Origin: Chitinophagaceae bacterium
GTDB taxonomy: Bacteria; Bacteroidota; Bacteroidia; Chitinophagales; Chitinophagaceae
Direction of reading: 5' to 3'
NCBI GenBank assembly: GCA_023251255.1
Contig: JAHEZD010000036.1
Coordinates: 1 to 55,029, forward strand
DNA length: 55,029 nucleotides
Shown here: piece after piece, positions 37,880-51,900 of the stretch
Numbering within the stretch: position 1 is the first letter of the stretch
How the letters are laid out: the number at the start of each line of letters is the position of its first letter
Made by a program: the position numbers and the translations under genes
Notes under the pieces: model-generated
What the model was told of the DNA's origin: nothing
What the model saw: only the letters and a program-made list of their open reading frames with translations
Database searches by the model: none

Positions 37880-39612
37880 TGGAACGTTATATTACTGCAT
37901 CAAGCAATAGGGCCTACCGTTTATTGACACCGTCCGTAAACACTTCGACCAGCATGAATGCCAACTGGCAGGAAGGTCAGGCAAACCCAAATTCTTCCAC
38001 CAACCTCCCTTCCCCAAAGGCTGGTTACGGCACCCATATCACTGGCACGGGAGGGAGCGCCAATGGCTTCGATGCAACAATTACCAATCAGGCTTCCCTG
38101 TTTGTCTACAATCCTACAGGCCTTTCATGGGACCCCGTAACCAGTACCACCGGGACCATGAGTGCCAATACAGGCTACCTACTTTATCTAAGGGGCAACA
38201 GGGACAATTTAAACATGCTGCAATCATCCACACCCAGCAGCAATACCACTTTGAGGGCCACTGGGGCCTTGCCGCAGGGGAACCTTTCCTTTATTGGACT
38301 GGGCAGCAATACAGCTTTCAGTTTGGTGACCAACCCCTATGCTTCGCCTATCTCTTGGACCAGTCTATATGCAAGTGGTACCAACAATGCCAAGTTCGAG
38401 AACTATGCAACACTATGGGACCCCAATGTAGGCTCACGTGGCGGGTTCATTACAGTGGACAATACGGGAACAGTAGCCGGGGGAAGTTCCAACATTACAC
38501 AGGAGATACAAAGTGGCGAAGCTTTCTTTGTACAAACATTGGCTAGTGTAAGCTCACCAAGCCTTAGCCTATTGGAAACAAATAAGTCAACAAATAACAA
38601 TCTCAACGTGTTCCGCAACGGTACACAAACAGAAGCACTGAAGACATTCCTGTTCTATAACAATGCAAGTGGCAGGCATCCCGCAGATGGCGTTACCTCC
38701 TTATTCAATAATGGGTACGCACCTGCAGTTGACGGCAACGATGCCAAGCAGATAGACAACTGGGACGAGGATGTTTCTATCAGCCGCGATGGCAAATCAT
38801 TGAGCATTGAAAGGAGGCCCCTCGTGGATTTCAATGACACCATCCCATTGACCGTTGCAAGGTTGAAGGTCCAATCTTATGAATGGGAATTCCAGCCAAG
38901 CAACTTCAATGCACCCGATATGCAGGCTTACTTGGTAGACAACTACAGCAATACCGAAACGGTTATCAGCCTGAGCGGCACAACTGTGGTTCCATTTACC
39001 GTAACATCCAGCAGTGCCACATCCGATGCCAACAGGTTCAAGATTGTGTTCAGGGCATCGGGAGCATTGCCGGTAACCTTCACGGCAGTAAAGGCCTACC
39101 AGAAAAATCAAGGCATTCAAGTGGAGTGGAACACGCAAAACGAAGCAAACATGGACCACTATGAAGTGGAGAGGTCCGCAGATGCCGTGCAGTTCACCAA
39201 ACTGGGCACCGTGACTGCCTCCGGCAATGCGAGCAACAATTACAACTGGTTGGATGCAGCCCCTGCAAACGGCAGCAACTACTACCGCATCAGGTCACTG
39301 GAAAGGTCCGGGAGGGCAGCCTACAGCCGGACCTTGAAGGTGGACATGGGCAAAGTGTGCATAAGCATCAGTGCCTATCCCAACCCAATTGTGGGCGGCA
39401 GCTTCAGCCTCCAAATGAACAACCTTGCGAAAGGGAGTTATGCCCTGCGCATCACGAATGCCATGGGGCAGGAAGCCTTCAGGAAAGCAATTGAACACAG
39501 GGGAGGCTTCGCTACGCAGACCATACAATTGGATAACAGGTTAACAAACGGCACCTACCAGTTGGAACTGGAAGGTAATGGAACAAGGTTAATGCTCAAA
39601 TTGATAAAATAG
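37879..39612 (+). CDS. Giant T9SS protein, C-terminal part with sorting domain
   Basis: This frame continues the protein above. The same frame is readable from about 37810 (SASNTARIAPGSAGGGYI, TGNVIVERYIT), which fits directly after LTLAS of the upstream frame if one base were present. So the GTG at 37879 is only the start a gene caller would choose. It contains the usual VERYI..RAYRLLTPSV region, a Ser/Thr-rich beta region, an FN3-like part (VTFTAVKAYQKNQGIQVEWN..), and a T9SS type A sorting domain (ISAYPNPIVGGSFSLQM .. GTYQLELEGNGTRLMLKLIK) at the last 80 residues. That domain directs the protein through the type IX system to the cell surface. It is the clearest marker of Bacteroidota in the window. 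Confidence 0.85.
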   Translation: MERYITASSNRAYRLLTPSVNTSTSMNANWQEGQANPNSSTNLPSPKAGYGTHITGTGGSANGFDATITNQASLFVYNPTGLSWDPVTSTTGTMSANTGYLLYLRGNRDNLNMLQSSTPSSNTTLRATGALPQGNLSFIGLGSNTAFSLVTNPYASPISWTSLYASGTNNAKFENYATLWDPNVGSRGGFITVDNTGTVAGGSSNITQEIQSGEAFFVQTLASVSSPSLSLLETNKSTNNNLNVFRNGTQTEALKTFLFYNNASGRHPADGVTSLFNNGYAPAVDGNDAKQIDNWDEDVSISRDGKSLSIERRPLVDFNDTIPLTVARLKVQSYEWEFQPSNFNAPDMQAYLVDNYSNTETVISLSGTTVVPFTVTSSSATSDANRFKIVFRASGALPVTFTAVKAYQKNQGIQVEWNTQNEANMDHYEVERSADAVQFTKLGTVTASGNASNNYNWLDAAPANGSNYYRIRSLERSGRAAYSRTLKVDMGKVCISISAYPNPIVGGSFSLQMNNLAKGSYALRITNAMGQEAFRKAIEHRGGFATQTIQLDNRLTNGTYQLELEGNGTRLMLKLIK

Positions 39613-39681
39613 AAGTATCCCCATTTAAAATGCTCCAACCCTGTATTTGACATTATGGATATAATAAATTAATATTTAATT

Positions 39682-39945
39682 CCAGTCCTTGTTTATAGGA
39701 CATGGAACTTCATGTAGTTATTTAGACCACATATCAAATATTCCTGACTACGCCTTTTGTACAGTCATGACTATATGCAACAGCCATGATCAAAATATCT
39801 TTGCTGAAATGCGTATAAAACAGTTAATTTACACCAATTACAGATGCTATCCGGCTTTATCCAGCATCCGTCCAATATTCTCAATTAGTTTACTCAAGAA
39901 CTATCACTTATGAAAAACCGAACCGTATGCCTTCCAGGCATATTG
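39682..39945 (+). repeat. Duplicated promoter/leader block, copy 2
   Basis: This copy drives the second giant gene directly: TATCTTTG (39796-39803), about 105 bases of leader, and the ATG at 39910. It pairs with copy 1 at 32469-32733, including the first codons. Because both copies keep the -7 element and leader, the two genes may be expressed together. Confidence 0.8.
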
Positions 39946-42900
39946 ACTTTTATTCTATTGCTTATTGCAATGGTCTACACCTCATCCGCATTCGGCCAAA
40001 TCAACGGAACAAAGAGCATTCCGGGAGATTATGCAACCATTTCCTCGGCTGTTACCGCACTGAATGCTTCGGGTGTGGGTACCGGGGGCGTCACGTTCAA
40101 TGTTGCGGCAAATTATGCAGAAACCATTTCTGCGACCATATCACTTACAGCAACAGGTACTGCTGCCAATCCTATTGTATTCCAAAAAGACCCATCCACT
40201 ACAGGGGCCAACCCCATAATAACAGCTTATACAACAGGTATAGGAACCCCTGCTACTGCCGTGCAGGATGGTATCTGGCGACTGGTAGGTTCAGATTATG
40301 TAACAATTGACGGTATTGACCTGAGTGATAATCCAGCCAATACCAGTAACCCTTCAACCATGGAATATGGCTATGCCCTATATAAGGCAAGTACATCCAA
40401 TGGCTGCCAGTTTGTAACTATTAAGAATTGCGTAATTACGCTCAACAACATAAATAATGCATTGGGTTCAGGCCCAATGGTAGACGGTTCTACCGGGATC
40501 ATTGTAACGAATGCATTGCCCGCAACAGCCACATCTGCAGTTACACCAATTACAGGAGGCACAAATTCCAATAACAAATTTTATGGCAATACCATCCAGA
40601 ACTGCAATACAGGTATTGGCCTGATCGGATATGCCGCGGCTTCTCCATTCACTTTGGCCGATACCAATAATGATGTAGGGGGAAGCTCTGCCCCAACAGG
40701 CAATACCATCATCAATTATGGTGGCGCTGCGGGGGCCGCCAATCCTGCCGTGGCAGTGCGTACATTGGCACAGTATGGGCTGAATGTTTCCTATAATACC
40801 ATTAACAATAACAATGGCAGCGGGGCCAACCATCCCAATATATTACGGGGGCTCTTTATTAGTACCGCTACCAGTGCCAATGCAAACATTACTTACAACA
40901 GCATTACCCTAAAAGGCAGTGGCACAACCCAAGCTGTAGCGGGTATTGAAAACACATCCGGGTCCACACCAGCGAACAATACCATCAACATCAGCAACAA
41001 TAACATTGTTAATTGCTCCTACACTACTGCTACAACAGGTACCTTCTATGGCATCTACAATAATGGAGCAAGTCCTTCCACCCTTTCCATAAATAGCAAT
41101 TCCATTTCCAGTAATGCTTTTTCAGCAACAAGTACGGGCATCTTTTATGGTATCCATAATTCCGGCATTGCTTCAACCGTTACTTTAAATGGCAACATTA
41201 TTTCAGGTAATTCCACTGCGGCCCCTACAACAGGTAATTTTTATGGCATCCGCAATTCAGCAGCCAGTACAAGCCTTACAATAAACAGCAATACTCTTTT
41301 TAGTAATTCCACTTCGTCCACAACTGAGGTCCACTATCCTATCTATAATTCGGGGGCAGTAACGGGTACTATAAGTATTGACTCCAACAATATAGGCACC
41401 GGCATTGCCAGTGCAATGACCTTCAATGCAGCCAATTCCGGTTCGCAGGTATTTATATACAATGGAGGTGGTGGAGCAGGTGCAGTACTTTCCATCAGCA
41501 AGAACACTATTCAGGGTATTACCTACGCAGTAGCGGGATCAGGATCCAATACCTATATTTCAAATACTGCTGCCACCCTTTCCCAGGCAATTAATGACAA
41601 CACATTTACCAACCTGAATGTGAACACAACAGGGAACATCATTTTTATCACCAATAGCGTAGTTGTACCGTCAACAGGCACGCAAAATGTAAACAACAAT
41701 GCCATCTCCGGAACATTTACCAAGACAGGGGCAGGGGGAACAGTGACATTATTTACAAGTGCAGCAACTTCCTTGGCCAATACGGTGATCAATAACAACA
41801 ACAATAATTTTTCCAATATAACGGTTACCGGCACGACCAATATTGCAGGATGGGTGAATACCGATGCTGGTGCCGCCACCAAAACCATTCAGAACAATAC
41901 CTTTAGCAACTGGACTGGAGGAACGGGTACCTTAACTGGTATGTCCGTAAACCTTACAGGTACCAACAATGCTACTACTGGCAATACCATCAGCAATATT
42001 TCGGGTGCAGGCGTTGTTAACGGAATAATAACGGCTGCAGGAAATGATAAAATATATTCCAATACCATCAGTTCACTGGCTTCAACAGGAACAGCAGCTA
42101 CAGTTACCGGTATCTTCGTTACATCTGGGACCACCAAAAATATTTACCAAAATACCATTTATAACCTGCAGGGCAACGGTGTTACCACTGGGTCCGTAAG
42201 GGGAATTGTTATATCTGGCGGCACAACGGTCAATGCCTATCAAAATACCATTTATTCGTTACAGGCCAATACACTTACTACTGGTTCCGTAAGCGGCATC
42301 TGGATTTCTGGGGGCAGCACAATCGTTGCCCACAGTAATAAGATTTATGACCTATCATCAACTGGCAGTGCTTTAACCACTGGTTTCATATACGGTTTCC
42401 AAGTATCCGGTGCTGTAGCAAATGCAAGTGTTACAATCCGGAACAACCTAGTAGGGGACCTTCGCACACCTTCGGCAAGTGCCACTAACCCCATCATCGG
42501 AATTGGTCTTGTTTCTACAGGGACTACTTCCAATTTAAATGTATATAATAATACTATTTACCTTGCTGCTACTTCCACCGGAACAAATTTTGGAACAAGC
42601 GGCATCTATCATACAGCCAGTGCAACAGCCACTACTGCATCACTTGACCTTAGAAACAACATCATATACAATGCTTCTGTTCCAAACGGTACCGGCTTCT
42701 CAGTGGCGTACCGGAGATCATCCACCACACTAACAAATTACAATACGGCTTCCAATAACAACCTGTTTTATGCAGGCCTGGCTGCAGCAAACAGGCTGCT
42801 TTTTTATGATGGAACAAATTCGGACCAATTCCTTTCAACCTATAAAACAAGGGTAGCTTCAAGAGATGCCCAATCAGTTACGGAAGATATGGTTACGGCA

Positions 42901-45900
42901 TCCAAATTCATCAGTACATCAGGGGCATCTGCCTCTTTCCTGCATCTGGACCCAACGAAAGCAAGCCAAGCAGAAAGTGGCGGCACCAATATTGCGAGCG
43001 TAACCACTGACTTTGATGGACAAATAAGGCAAGGCCAAACAGGTTATGTTGGTACGGGTACGGCCCCCGATATTGGTGCCGATGAAATGGAAGGAATCAG
43101 GATTTCTGCCCTTTCGGGTAATTACAATGTTGGGGCCGGTCAAACTTTCACCTCCTTAACGAATGCTGACGGATTGTTCGCCAACATCAATAGCCGTGGG
43201 TTAAGTGGAAATGTAACAGTAAATATCACTTCCGACCTTTTAGCTGAGGATGGTACCAATGTATTGTATCAATGGGCGGAGCAGGGTGTTGGCAACTACA
43301 CATTAACCATAAAACCCGATGCTTCAACTGCGAGGGTCATTTCAGGTAATGTAGTAACAGGTATGATCCGTTTGAATGGTGCCAAACGGGTAACGATTGA
43401 CGGTAGTAATGGAACTACAACCAATTACCTTACATTTCGGAACACTAATGCGTCCGGAACATTCACCGGTACTGCTTTTACTTTTATAAACGGGGCATCG
43501 AACAATACCATCAAATATTCCAATGTTGAAGCATATGCGAATGCTACGAACGGAGTGATCCTTTTCAGTACCTCCACTATTGCAGGGGGCAATAGCAATA
43601 ACCAGATCAGCAATTGCAATATCAATGCTACTGTAAGCAGCAATAGTGGCAATGTATGTATTTATTCTGCGGGTACTGTGGGGAAAGAAAATTCATCCAA
43701 CACCATATCCAACAATACCATTTATAATTATAAAGACAGGGCACTGGATATCAGCAGTACAGGATCTACAGCATGGACCATTTCAGGAAACAGTTGCTAC
43801 AATGGGGATATTTCCGGTACTATCAATAATGCAGCCGGTACCATATACCATGTTATCAGGGTGCTGGGCGGTGCAGGATATTCCATACTGAACAATTATA
43901 TAGGAGGGAATGCAAGCCTGGCTTCAGGAACCAGTGCTGTTTATTCTTCCACGCTAGGCAACGTGAGCTATTATGGCATATTACTGACAACGAGCAGTGC
44001 ATCTCCTGCATCCAGTATCAAAGGGAACACGATTGCTAATGTCACCGTTTCTGCCATACCCACTGCCGCTTCCTCAGTGGTTTTTATCGGAATAGAAACC
44101 AATGGTTCAGGGATAAGTATAGGTGGCACTTTGTCAGGGGATGGCAATACCATTGGCTCTGTTAGTGCCAACGGTTCAATTGCCGTGACCACTACCACAG
44201 CAGCAACCACGTCCACTTCCCTTGTTAGGGGCATCAATTGTAACAGTACCGGCGGTCTCGTAACTGGCAACAAGGTGGGGGGAATCGATATCCGCAATAT
44301 CGGCGCCAGTCCTGCTGCAACTTCATTGATTGGAATTTACGTGAGTAATCCCACTGCACCATCGCAGGTTACGAGCAATATTGTTGGTGCGGCTGCGGTA
44401 CCCAACAGCATCAGGGTGCTATCAACCTCCACTGCTGTTGCTTCTTCATTAACAGGTATATTGATTGGCACTTCGGTTGCTTCAACTGTACTGGTGGATG
44501 GGAATACGGTGCAGAACATCAGCAACCTTAACACCTCAAACACAACCGGTCCACTTGTAGGTATATCAAGTGGTGCAGCAACCGCTGCTGGGAATGTCAC
44601 CATTTCCAATAACACTGTTTCTTCTTTGTTGGCAACAGCTTTTAGCGTGGGAACAGGTAGTCCCACTTCTTCTTATTTTATTGGCATTGGCAATACCGGG
44701 GCTGCAGGTACAGTCAAGATCAACAACAATATCATCAAGAACCTTTCTACCAACTCAACCGCTGGTAATTTCAATGCTATCAGGAATACCGGGGCTGTAA
44801 TTAACACCATCCAGATCAATAATAACCAGATTGGCAACAGTTCCTCGCCCATTATCACTTTTAATGCTGCCGCTTCAGGTAGCCAGCTATTTATCAATAA
44901 TACAGGTGGTGCAGCTACTGCTTCACTTTCAATTAGCAACAATGATTTTCAGGGGGTCACCTACTCTTTGGCCTCCACGGGTGCCAATACCTATATACTG
45001 AACTCTGCCGCAACGCTATCGCAGGCTATCAATGGAAATACATTTACCAACCTGAATGTAAATACTTCGGGCAGTATCACTTTTATTTCAAACAGTGTAA
45101 TTGTGCCAGCAACAGGCACCCAAAATGTCAACAACAATTCAATTGTTGGCACATTCAACAAAGTGGGTACGGGTACCGTTACGCTTTTTACCAACATAGC
45201 CAGCTCTGCATCAGGAAGCGTCATTAACAATAGCAACAATAATTTTTCAAATATGACTGTTGCCGGGGCTGCCAGCATCGCAGGATGGGTAAATACGGAT
45301 GCAGGAGCTTCCACCAAAACAATCCAGAACAATATTTTCAGCAATTGGACTGGGGGCACGGGTTCCCTTACGGCCATGTCTATCAATGTTACCGGCGCTA
45401 ACAATGCAACTACGGGCAATTTAATAACCAAGATTTCAGGTGCAGGAGCAATAACCGGTATTGCAACAGGAGCAGGAAATGACAATATTTATTCAAACAC
45501 AATTGATACACTCTCCTCAACCGGAGCTTCTGCTGTTACTGCAATTGCGGTAACTGGAGGAACAACAAAGAACATTTACAAGAACAAGATATTTGATATA
45601 AGTGGAAGCAATGCTGCCAGTACGGTCAATGGCATTTTGGTATCGGGTGGAATTACTGTTAACGTTTACAATAACTTAATCGGTAATTTGCGGACACCGG
45701 CTGCAAATAGTGCAACAGATGCCATACGGGGCATCAGCATAACATCCGCAACTGCCGCCTCAAACATCAATGTTTACTACAATACCATTTACCTGAATGC
45801 CAGTTCAACAGGTGCTACATTTAGCACTACAGGTATTTACCATTTAACCAGTACAACCGCAACTACCGCTACCCTTGATTTAAGGAACAACAGTATTACC

Positions 45901-48900
45901 AATACTTCTACGCCAAAAGGGGCAGGGGTTACAGTTGCCTACCGCCGATCGGATGCAACCTTGACCAATTATGCAGCAACATCCAATAACAACCTGTTTT
46001 ATGCAGGTACCCCTGGCACAGGAAACCTGATTTTTTATGGCGCTACCATTTCTGACCAGACGCTTGCAAACTATATAGCAAGGGTCTCAACGAGGGATGC
46101 ATTATCCGTTACACAAAATTTAACTTCGAAGTTTTTAAGCACAACTGGGGCCTCCCCTGTTTTCCTGCATATGGATGCCAGCCAGGCCTCGGTGATTGAA
46201 AGTGGTGCAGCAAATATTGCAGGGTTCACGGATGATTTCGATGGACAGGTACGTGCGGGAAATACTGGCTATACAGGTTCCTCCTCTTCACCCGATATTG
46301 GAGCGGACGAGATTTTTGGTATTGAAACCACTCCCCCAACCATTACATATACCTTGTTAACCAACACCACTTCAACTGCAAACAGGAATGTAACCGGCGT
46401 TACGATTACTGATGGAACCGGTGTAAATACAGCTACTGGTACAAAACCAAGAATCTATTATAAAAGGTCCAGTGATGCCAATGCCTGGCTTGACAATTCA
46501 TTCAGTACCAATGGTTGGAAGTATACGGAAGCGACCAATTCCGTTTCACCATTTACTTTCACCATTGATTATTCGCTACTCTATGATGGCTCAAATGCTA
46601 CTGCAGGTGCCATCCAATATTTCATTGTGGCACAGGATATTGCCACAACAGCAAACATTGCCATCAATTCAGGCACCTTCAATACAGCACCATCCAGTGT
46701 TGACCTAACTTCCACAGCTTTTCCGATAACGGGTACTGTGAACAGTTACACCATTCCCTTTGCCGGTACCTACAACGTTGGAACCGGGGAAGTGTTCACC
46801 TCCCTGACCAAGACCGACGGTTTATTTGCCGCCATAAACAGTGCCGGGCTATCAGGCAATGTGACCTTGAATATTGTATCGGACCTTGCAGAAGATGGAA
46901 CCACTGCATTGAACCAATGGACCGAATCAGGTGCTGGCAATTATACATTGACCATTCAGTCCGATGCACCAACAGAGCGGACCATTTCAGGGAATGCAGT
47001 CGGGGGCCTGATCCGTTTGAACGGGACGGACAGGGTGAAAATTGATGGGAGCAATGGTGGAAGCGGAACCTACCTGACTTTCAAGAATACAAACACATCA
47101 GGTTCAACCGGTACTGCTTTTGCCTTTATGAATGGGGCCACCAATGACACGCTTCAATATTGTACTATCAGTGCCTATGCCAATGCCTCAAACGGAACAA
47201 TCCTATTCGGCACATCAACTGTTGCAGGCGGAAATAGCAATGACCTGATTGACAATTGCATTATTAGTGCAAGCGTAGCTTCCAACACAGGAAATGTTGC
47301 CATTTATTCTGAAGGGACAACTGGAAACGAAAACTCGAACAATACCATTTCAAACAATACAGTTTACAATTACCGTGATAGGGCCCTTGATATTGCTGCC
47401 ACGGGTTCTACTGGCTGGAATATTTTAGCCAACAGTTTTTACAATGGGGATATTGCAGGGACCATTAACTATGCTGCAGCAACCACGCTTCAGGGAATAA
47501 GGATATCAGGGGGGTCCGGATATTCCATATTGAATAATTATATTGGCGGAAATGCTGCACTGGCATCGGGAAGCAATGCCATTTATTCCTCAACGTTAGG
47601 CAACCTTTCTTACCAAGGCATATTATTGACAACGAGCAGCCCCACCCCTGCATCGAATATCAAGGGCAATACCATTTCTGCAATCTCACTTGCTTCAGTT
47701 CCCACAGCAGCCAATTCAAATGCCCTTACAGGTATCGAAACCAATGGCTCAGGAATAAATATAGGTGGGAGCAATGCTGGTGAAGGAAATACCATTGGGT
47801 CGAATTCCAGCAATGGGGCCATAACTGTTACGACCACATCTGCATCAGTTGCGTTTACATCGTTGATAAAAGGTATTAACTGTGCCAGTACGGGAGGGGC
47901 CATTATTGGCAACCAAGTAGCAGGGTTTGATATAAATAATATAGGAACGGCACCTGCGCCATCTTCCTTTATCGGCTTATCCATAAACAGTGTTTCAGCA
48001 CCATCACCCGTTACCAATAATATAATTGGAAGCAATGGGACATCCAATAGCATCCGGGTACTATCAACCTCCAGTGCCACAACAACTGCCTTAACGGGCA
48101 TATCAATCGGCAGTCTGGTAAATTCAGACATCCTGCTGAACGGCAATATGGTTGAAAACATAAGCCAGCTAAGCCTAACCTCGTCGGGGAGTTTTACGGG
48201 AATAAGCAATGGCGCCTCTTCTGGTCTGGTAACCATCAATAACGATACCATACAAAACATTGTTACTGCAGCCAATTCCAGTACCGGATCCACTACTTAC
48301 ACTGGTATTGTTTCCAGTTCCGCTACTGCCATAACCAACAATATCATTTCCAATATTGCACTTGCTTCAACCGGAACAAATGCACAAGTAATAGGCATCA
48401 ATGCTTCGGGAGCTTTTGCAATCACCATATCGGGCAATATCATTTCAAGCCTTTCAACTGCATCCCACAAAGCAACTGCAAATGCGGAAACCGGAGACCC
48501 TGCTGGGTCTGCAATTATCGGTATCCTGAACTCAACCTCTGTGGCGGGGCAGGTTATCAATAACAATAGGTTTGCCGGCTTCAGCGCAACATCAAGTGCA
48601 GGTGTCAATGTGGTTGTTATGGGTATTGGAATCACTTCAACAGGTTCAGGAAATATTTTCAACAACAGGTTTGGCACCATGACCAATTTGACTACTGGTT
48701 CCGCTCCTGCCATTTGCCATATCATGGCTGCTAACGGTGCTTTCAATGTATACAATAATACACTTCGGATAAGCAATTTAACCAATACCAACAGTATGAA
48801 AATTTATGGTATTGTCCATGCTTCTGCAACTGATTGGAATTACTACAACAATACAGTAAGGGTTGGTGGCAGTGCAAGCGGCGCTGCTTTACGCTCTGCT

Positions 48901-51900
48901 GCATTCCTGCTATCTGCTACCAGTGCCCCTATATTAAAAAACAATATCTTCTTTAACATAAGAACAGGTACAGGTTACAATTATGCCATTAGCAATCTTG
49001 GCACGCCCCCTTCCAACTGGCCAGCAAACACTTCTGACTATAATGATTTCTATAACATCAATTCAAATACCATTGCAGAGTGGGGGAACAACACAAGCAA
49101 AACATTTGCACAATGGCAAAGTTTGACTGGTGGTGATGCCCATTCAATAAGCAACCCTATCAGCTTCATCACCTCCACTTACGATCTGGAACCAGACAGC
49201 ATTACCAATTGCAATTTCAATAATACAGGGATCCCGATAACAACCCCTGTTGCAATTACTACGGATATCAATAATAACCCACGTAATGCAACGAACCCAG
49301 ATATGGGGGCCTATGAATTCCACTATACCGGGTTTTCTGTTATTGTGGGCAGTAATTCGCCGGTCTGTGCAGGCGACAGTTTATCACTTACTGTGGCCCC
49401 AGGGAATGCACTTGTTCCTTCTTACAGTTGGAGAAACCCAGCTAACGTAGTAGTATCAACAAGCCAGAATCCAACCGTTGCACTTACGGCTGGGCAGTTC
49501 AAGGTCACAGTTACCGACTCCACTGGATGCTACGTAACTGACAGCACCCTTGTTTTGATCAACCAACGGCCAACGGCAAGCATCAATTCGCAGCTATCGT
49601 TATGCGACAGCGGGCTAGTGAACCTAAACATTTCCGTTACCGGAAGTGGCGCATTCAACGGCGTACTCAGCAATGGGGATATTTTTAGCGGAACCGCTCC
49701 TTCTACAATTACAGTTCCAGTGAACGTGTCAGCTACAACTTCTTACAGCATCAGTAGTTTATCGGACGGTTCCTGTACATCCATTGCCGCTGACATTCCC
49801 GATATCGTTACCATCGTGGCAACGCATAAAGGTGATTGGCTTGGCCTTTCCAACGACTGGAACGATCCCCTTAACTGGTGTGGTGGAGTGCTTCCAACTT
49901 CTACTACGGATGTTACCATTCCAATAGGCACATCAATCATGCCTTTGATAATGAGCAGTGCCAATTGCAACAACCTTACCATCAATAGCGGGGATACACT
50001 GACCGTTACAGGCACGGGCACTTTGAACATTGCAGGAACCCTTACCAACAATGGTGCATATATTGATAATGGCACTACCAATTTCAATGGGGCTTCGGGC
50101 CAGCAAAGTTTCTCAGGCATCACTACATTCAATAACCTACTATTGAACAATACCAGTGGCGTACTTCTACCTGTATCAATTACAGTCAAAAATAACCTCA
50201 CTTTTGCTACGGGTACATTGAATGCAAATAATTTCAATATTTCCCTGAAGGGCAACTGGACAAACAATGTTTCAACTGCTGCTTTTACAGGAGGGACGGC
50301 TGGCGTAACTTTCAGTGGCACGGGTGCCCAGTCCATTGGAGGGGGTTTCGTAACTACTTTCAATAACCTCACCATCTCCAATACAGGTAGCACCGTTAGT
50401 TTAAATGTGAATGCAAGCATTACGGGTAACCTTTCCGTATCAAGCGGAACGTTTGACCTTGCGGGATTTACAGCCAACCGTGCCACTACAGGTGGCACAA
50501 TTACCGTTTCAAATAATGCCACCTTAAAAATAGGCGGGACCAATACTTTTCCTGTCAACTATACTACCAATACATTGGTGGTAGCCAGTACAGTGCAATA
50601 TTCAGGTGCCAATCAAACAGTGGCAAACCAGGTTTATGGGAACCTTACCTTGAGCAGTTCAGGAGGTGCCACAATAAAAACCTTCCCGTCAAGTTCACTG
50701 ACCGTTGTGGGCAACCTGAGCAGCACATTGGGTACAGGTAGTTCCCTTTCATTTACGGCTGCTTCGAATATCACGGTAAACGGGAATGTTTCCATTGGAG
50801 CCTCCACTACGTTTAACGGTGGCAGCTACTCCCATAACATGGGTGGTAACTGGACCAACAGTGGAACCTTTAACGGTAATACGGGCACCATCATTTTTTC
50901 AGGCACAGGGGCGGTTGTGGGTGGAGCAGGTACCCAAAACTTCAATAACCTTACTATTGCAGCATCACTGGTTGGCTTTTCCAACAGCAGTATTTCCTTA
51001 ACGGGCAATCTTGCCACTACAGGCTCCGGTTCATTCACCCAAACATCGGGTGGAACATTATTGATGGCGGGATCGGGCACTACCATCAGCGGTACAGGAA
51101 TCTCATTGGACAACCTGACCGTTAGTGGCACAGTAAGCACCACTACATCCTTAACGATTACGGGTAATTTATCCGTGAGTGGAAGCTTCAATGCAAGCAG
51201 TGGTACCATTGTCATGAGCGGCACTTCAAAAACCATTTCTAGTGCAGGCTCCATTGGTTTTACTGCACTGCATGTTACAGGCTCCATCAGCACTGCTGCG
51301 GATTTTTCCATATCATCCGACCTAACGGTTAGCGGAAGTTTATCTGCATCAGCAGGAACTGCAACTTTTACCGGAAGCGCTACTTTAAGCGGAACCGCTA
51401 ACCTTTTCAATACCATCATTAATGGAACATCCCTGCAACTATCTGCTGGTTCCATGCTAGGGATAGCCAATGTTTTTACAATAACGAGTGGCATATTGGA
51501 TGTTACGACATCCGGCCCCAACAGTGTAAACTTTAATGGAACAGGGGCCCAAAATGTCAATGCCATTACCTATAGCAATCTTGTCCTGTCAAACGGGAAT
51601 ACAAAAACCTTGGCTGGACCCATTACCACCATCCATGATATCACTATTGGAACCGGCACCACCCTTGATCCTTCTACCTATACGCTTTCTGTATATGGCA
51701 ACTGGACCAATAACGGAACCTTCATACCGGGTTCAAGCACTGTGCAGGTTTTAGGCCCTGCTACTGCATACGTTACCGGTGCTACCACTTTCAATATACT
51801 CACGAGCAATACCAGCAGTGCCACAACGGAGCTGATATTACAAAGTAATGTTTCCGCTGCAATTGTAAACATGGTCAATGGTATTATTACAACAGGATCA

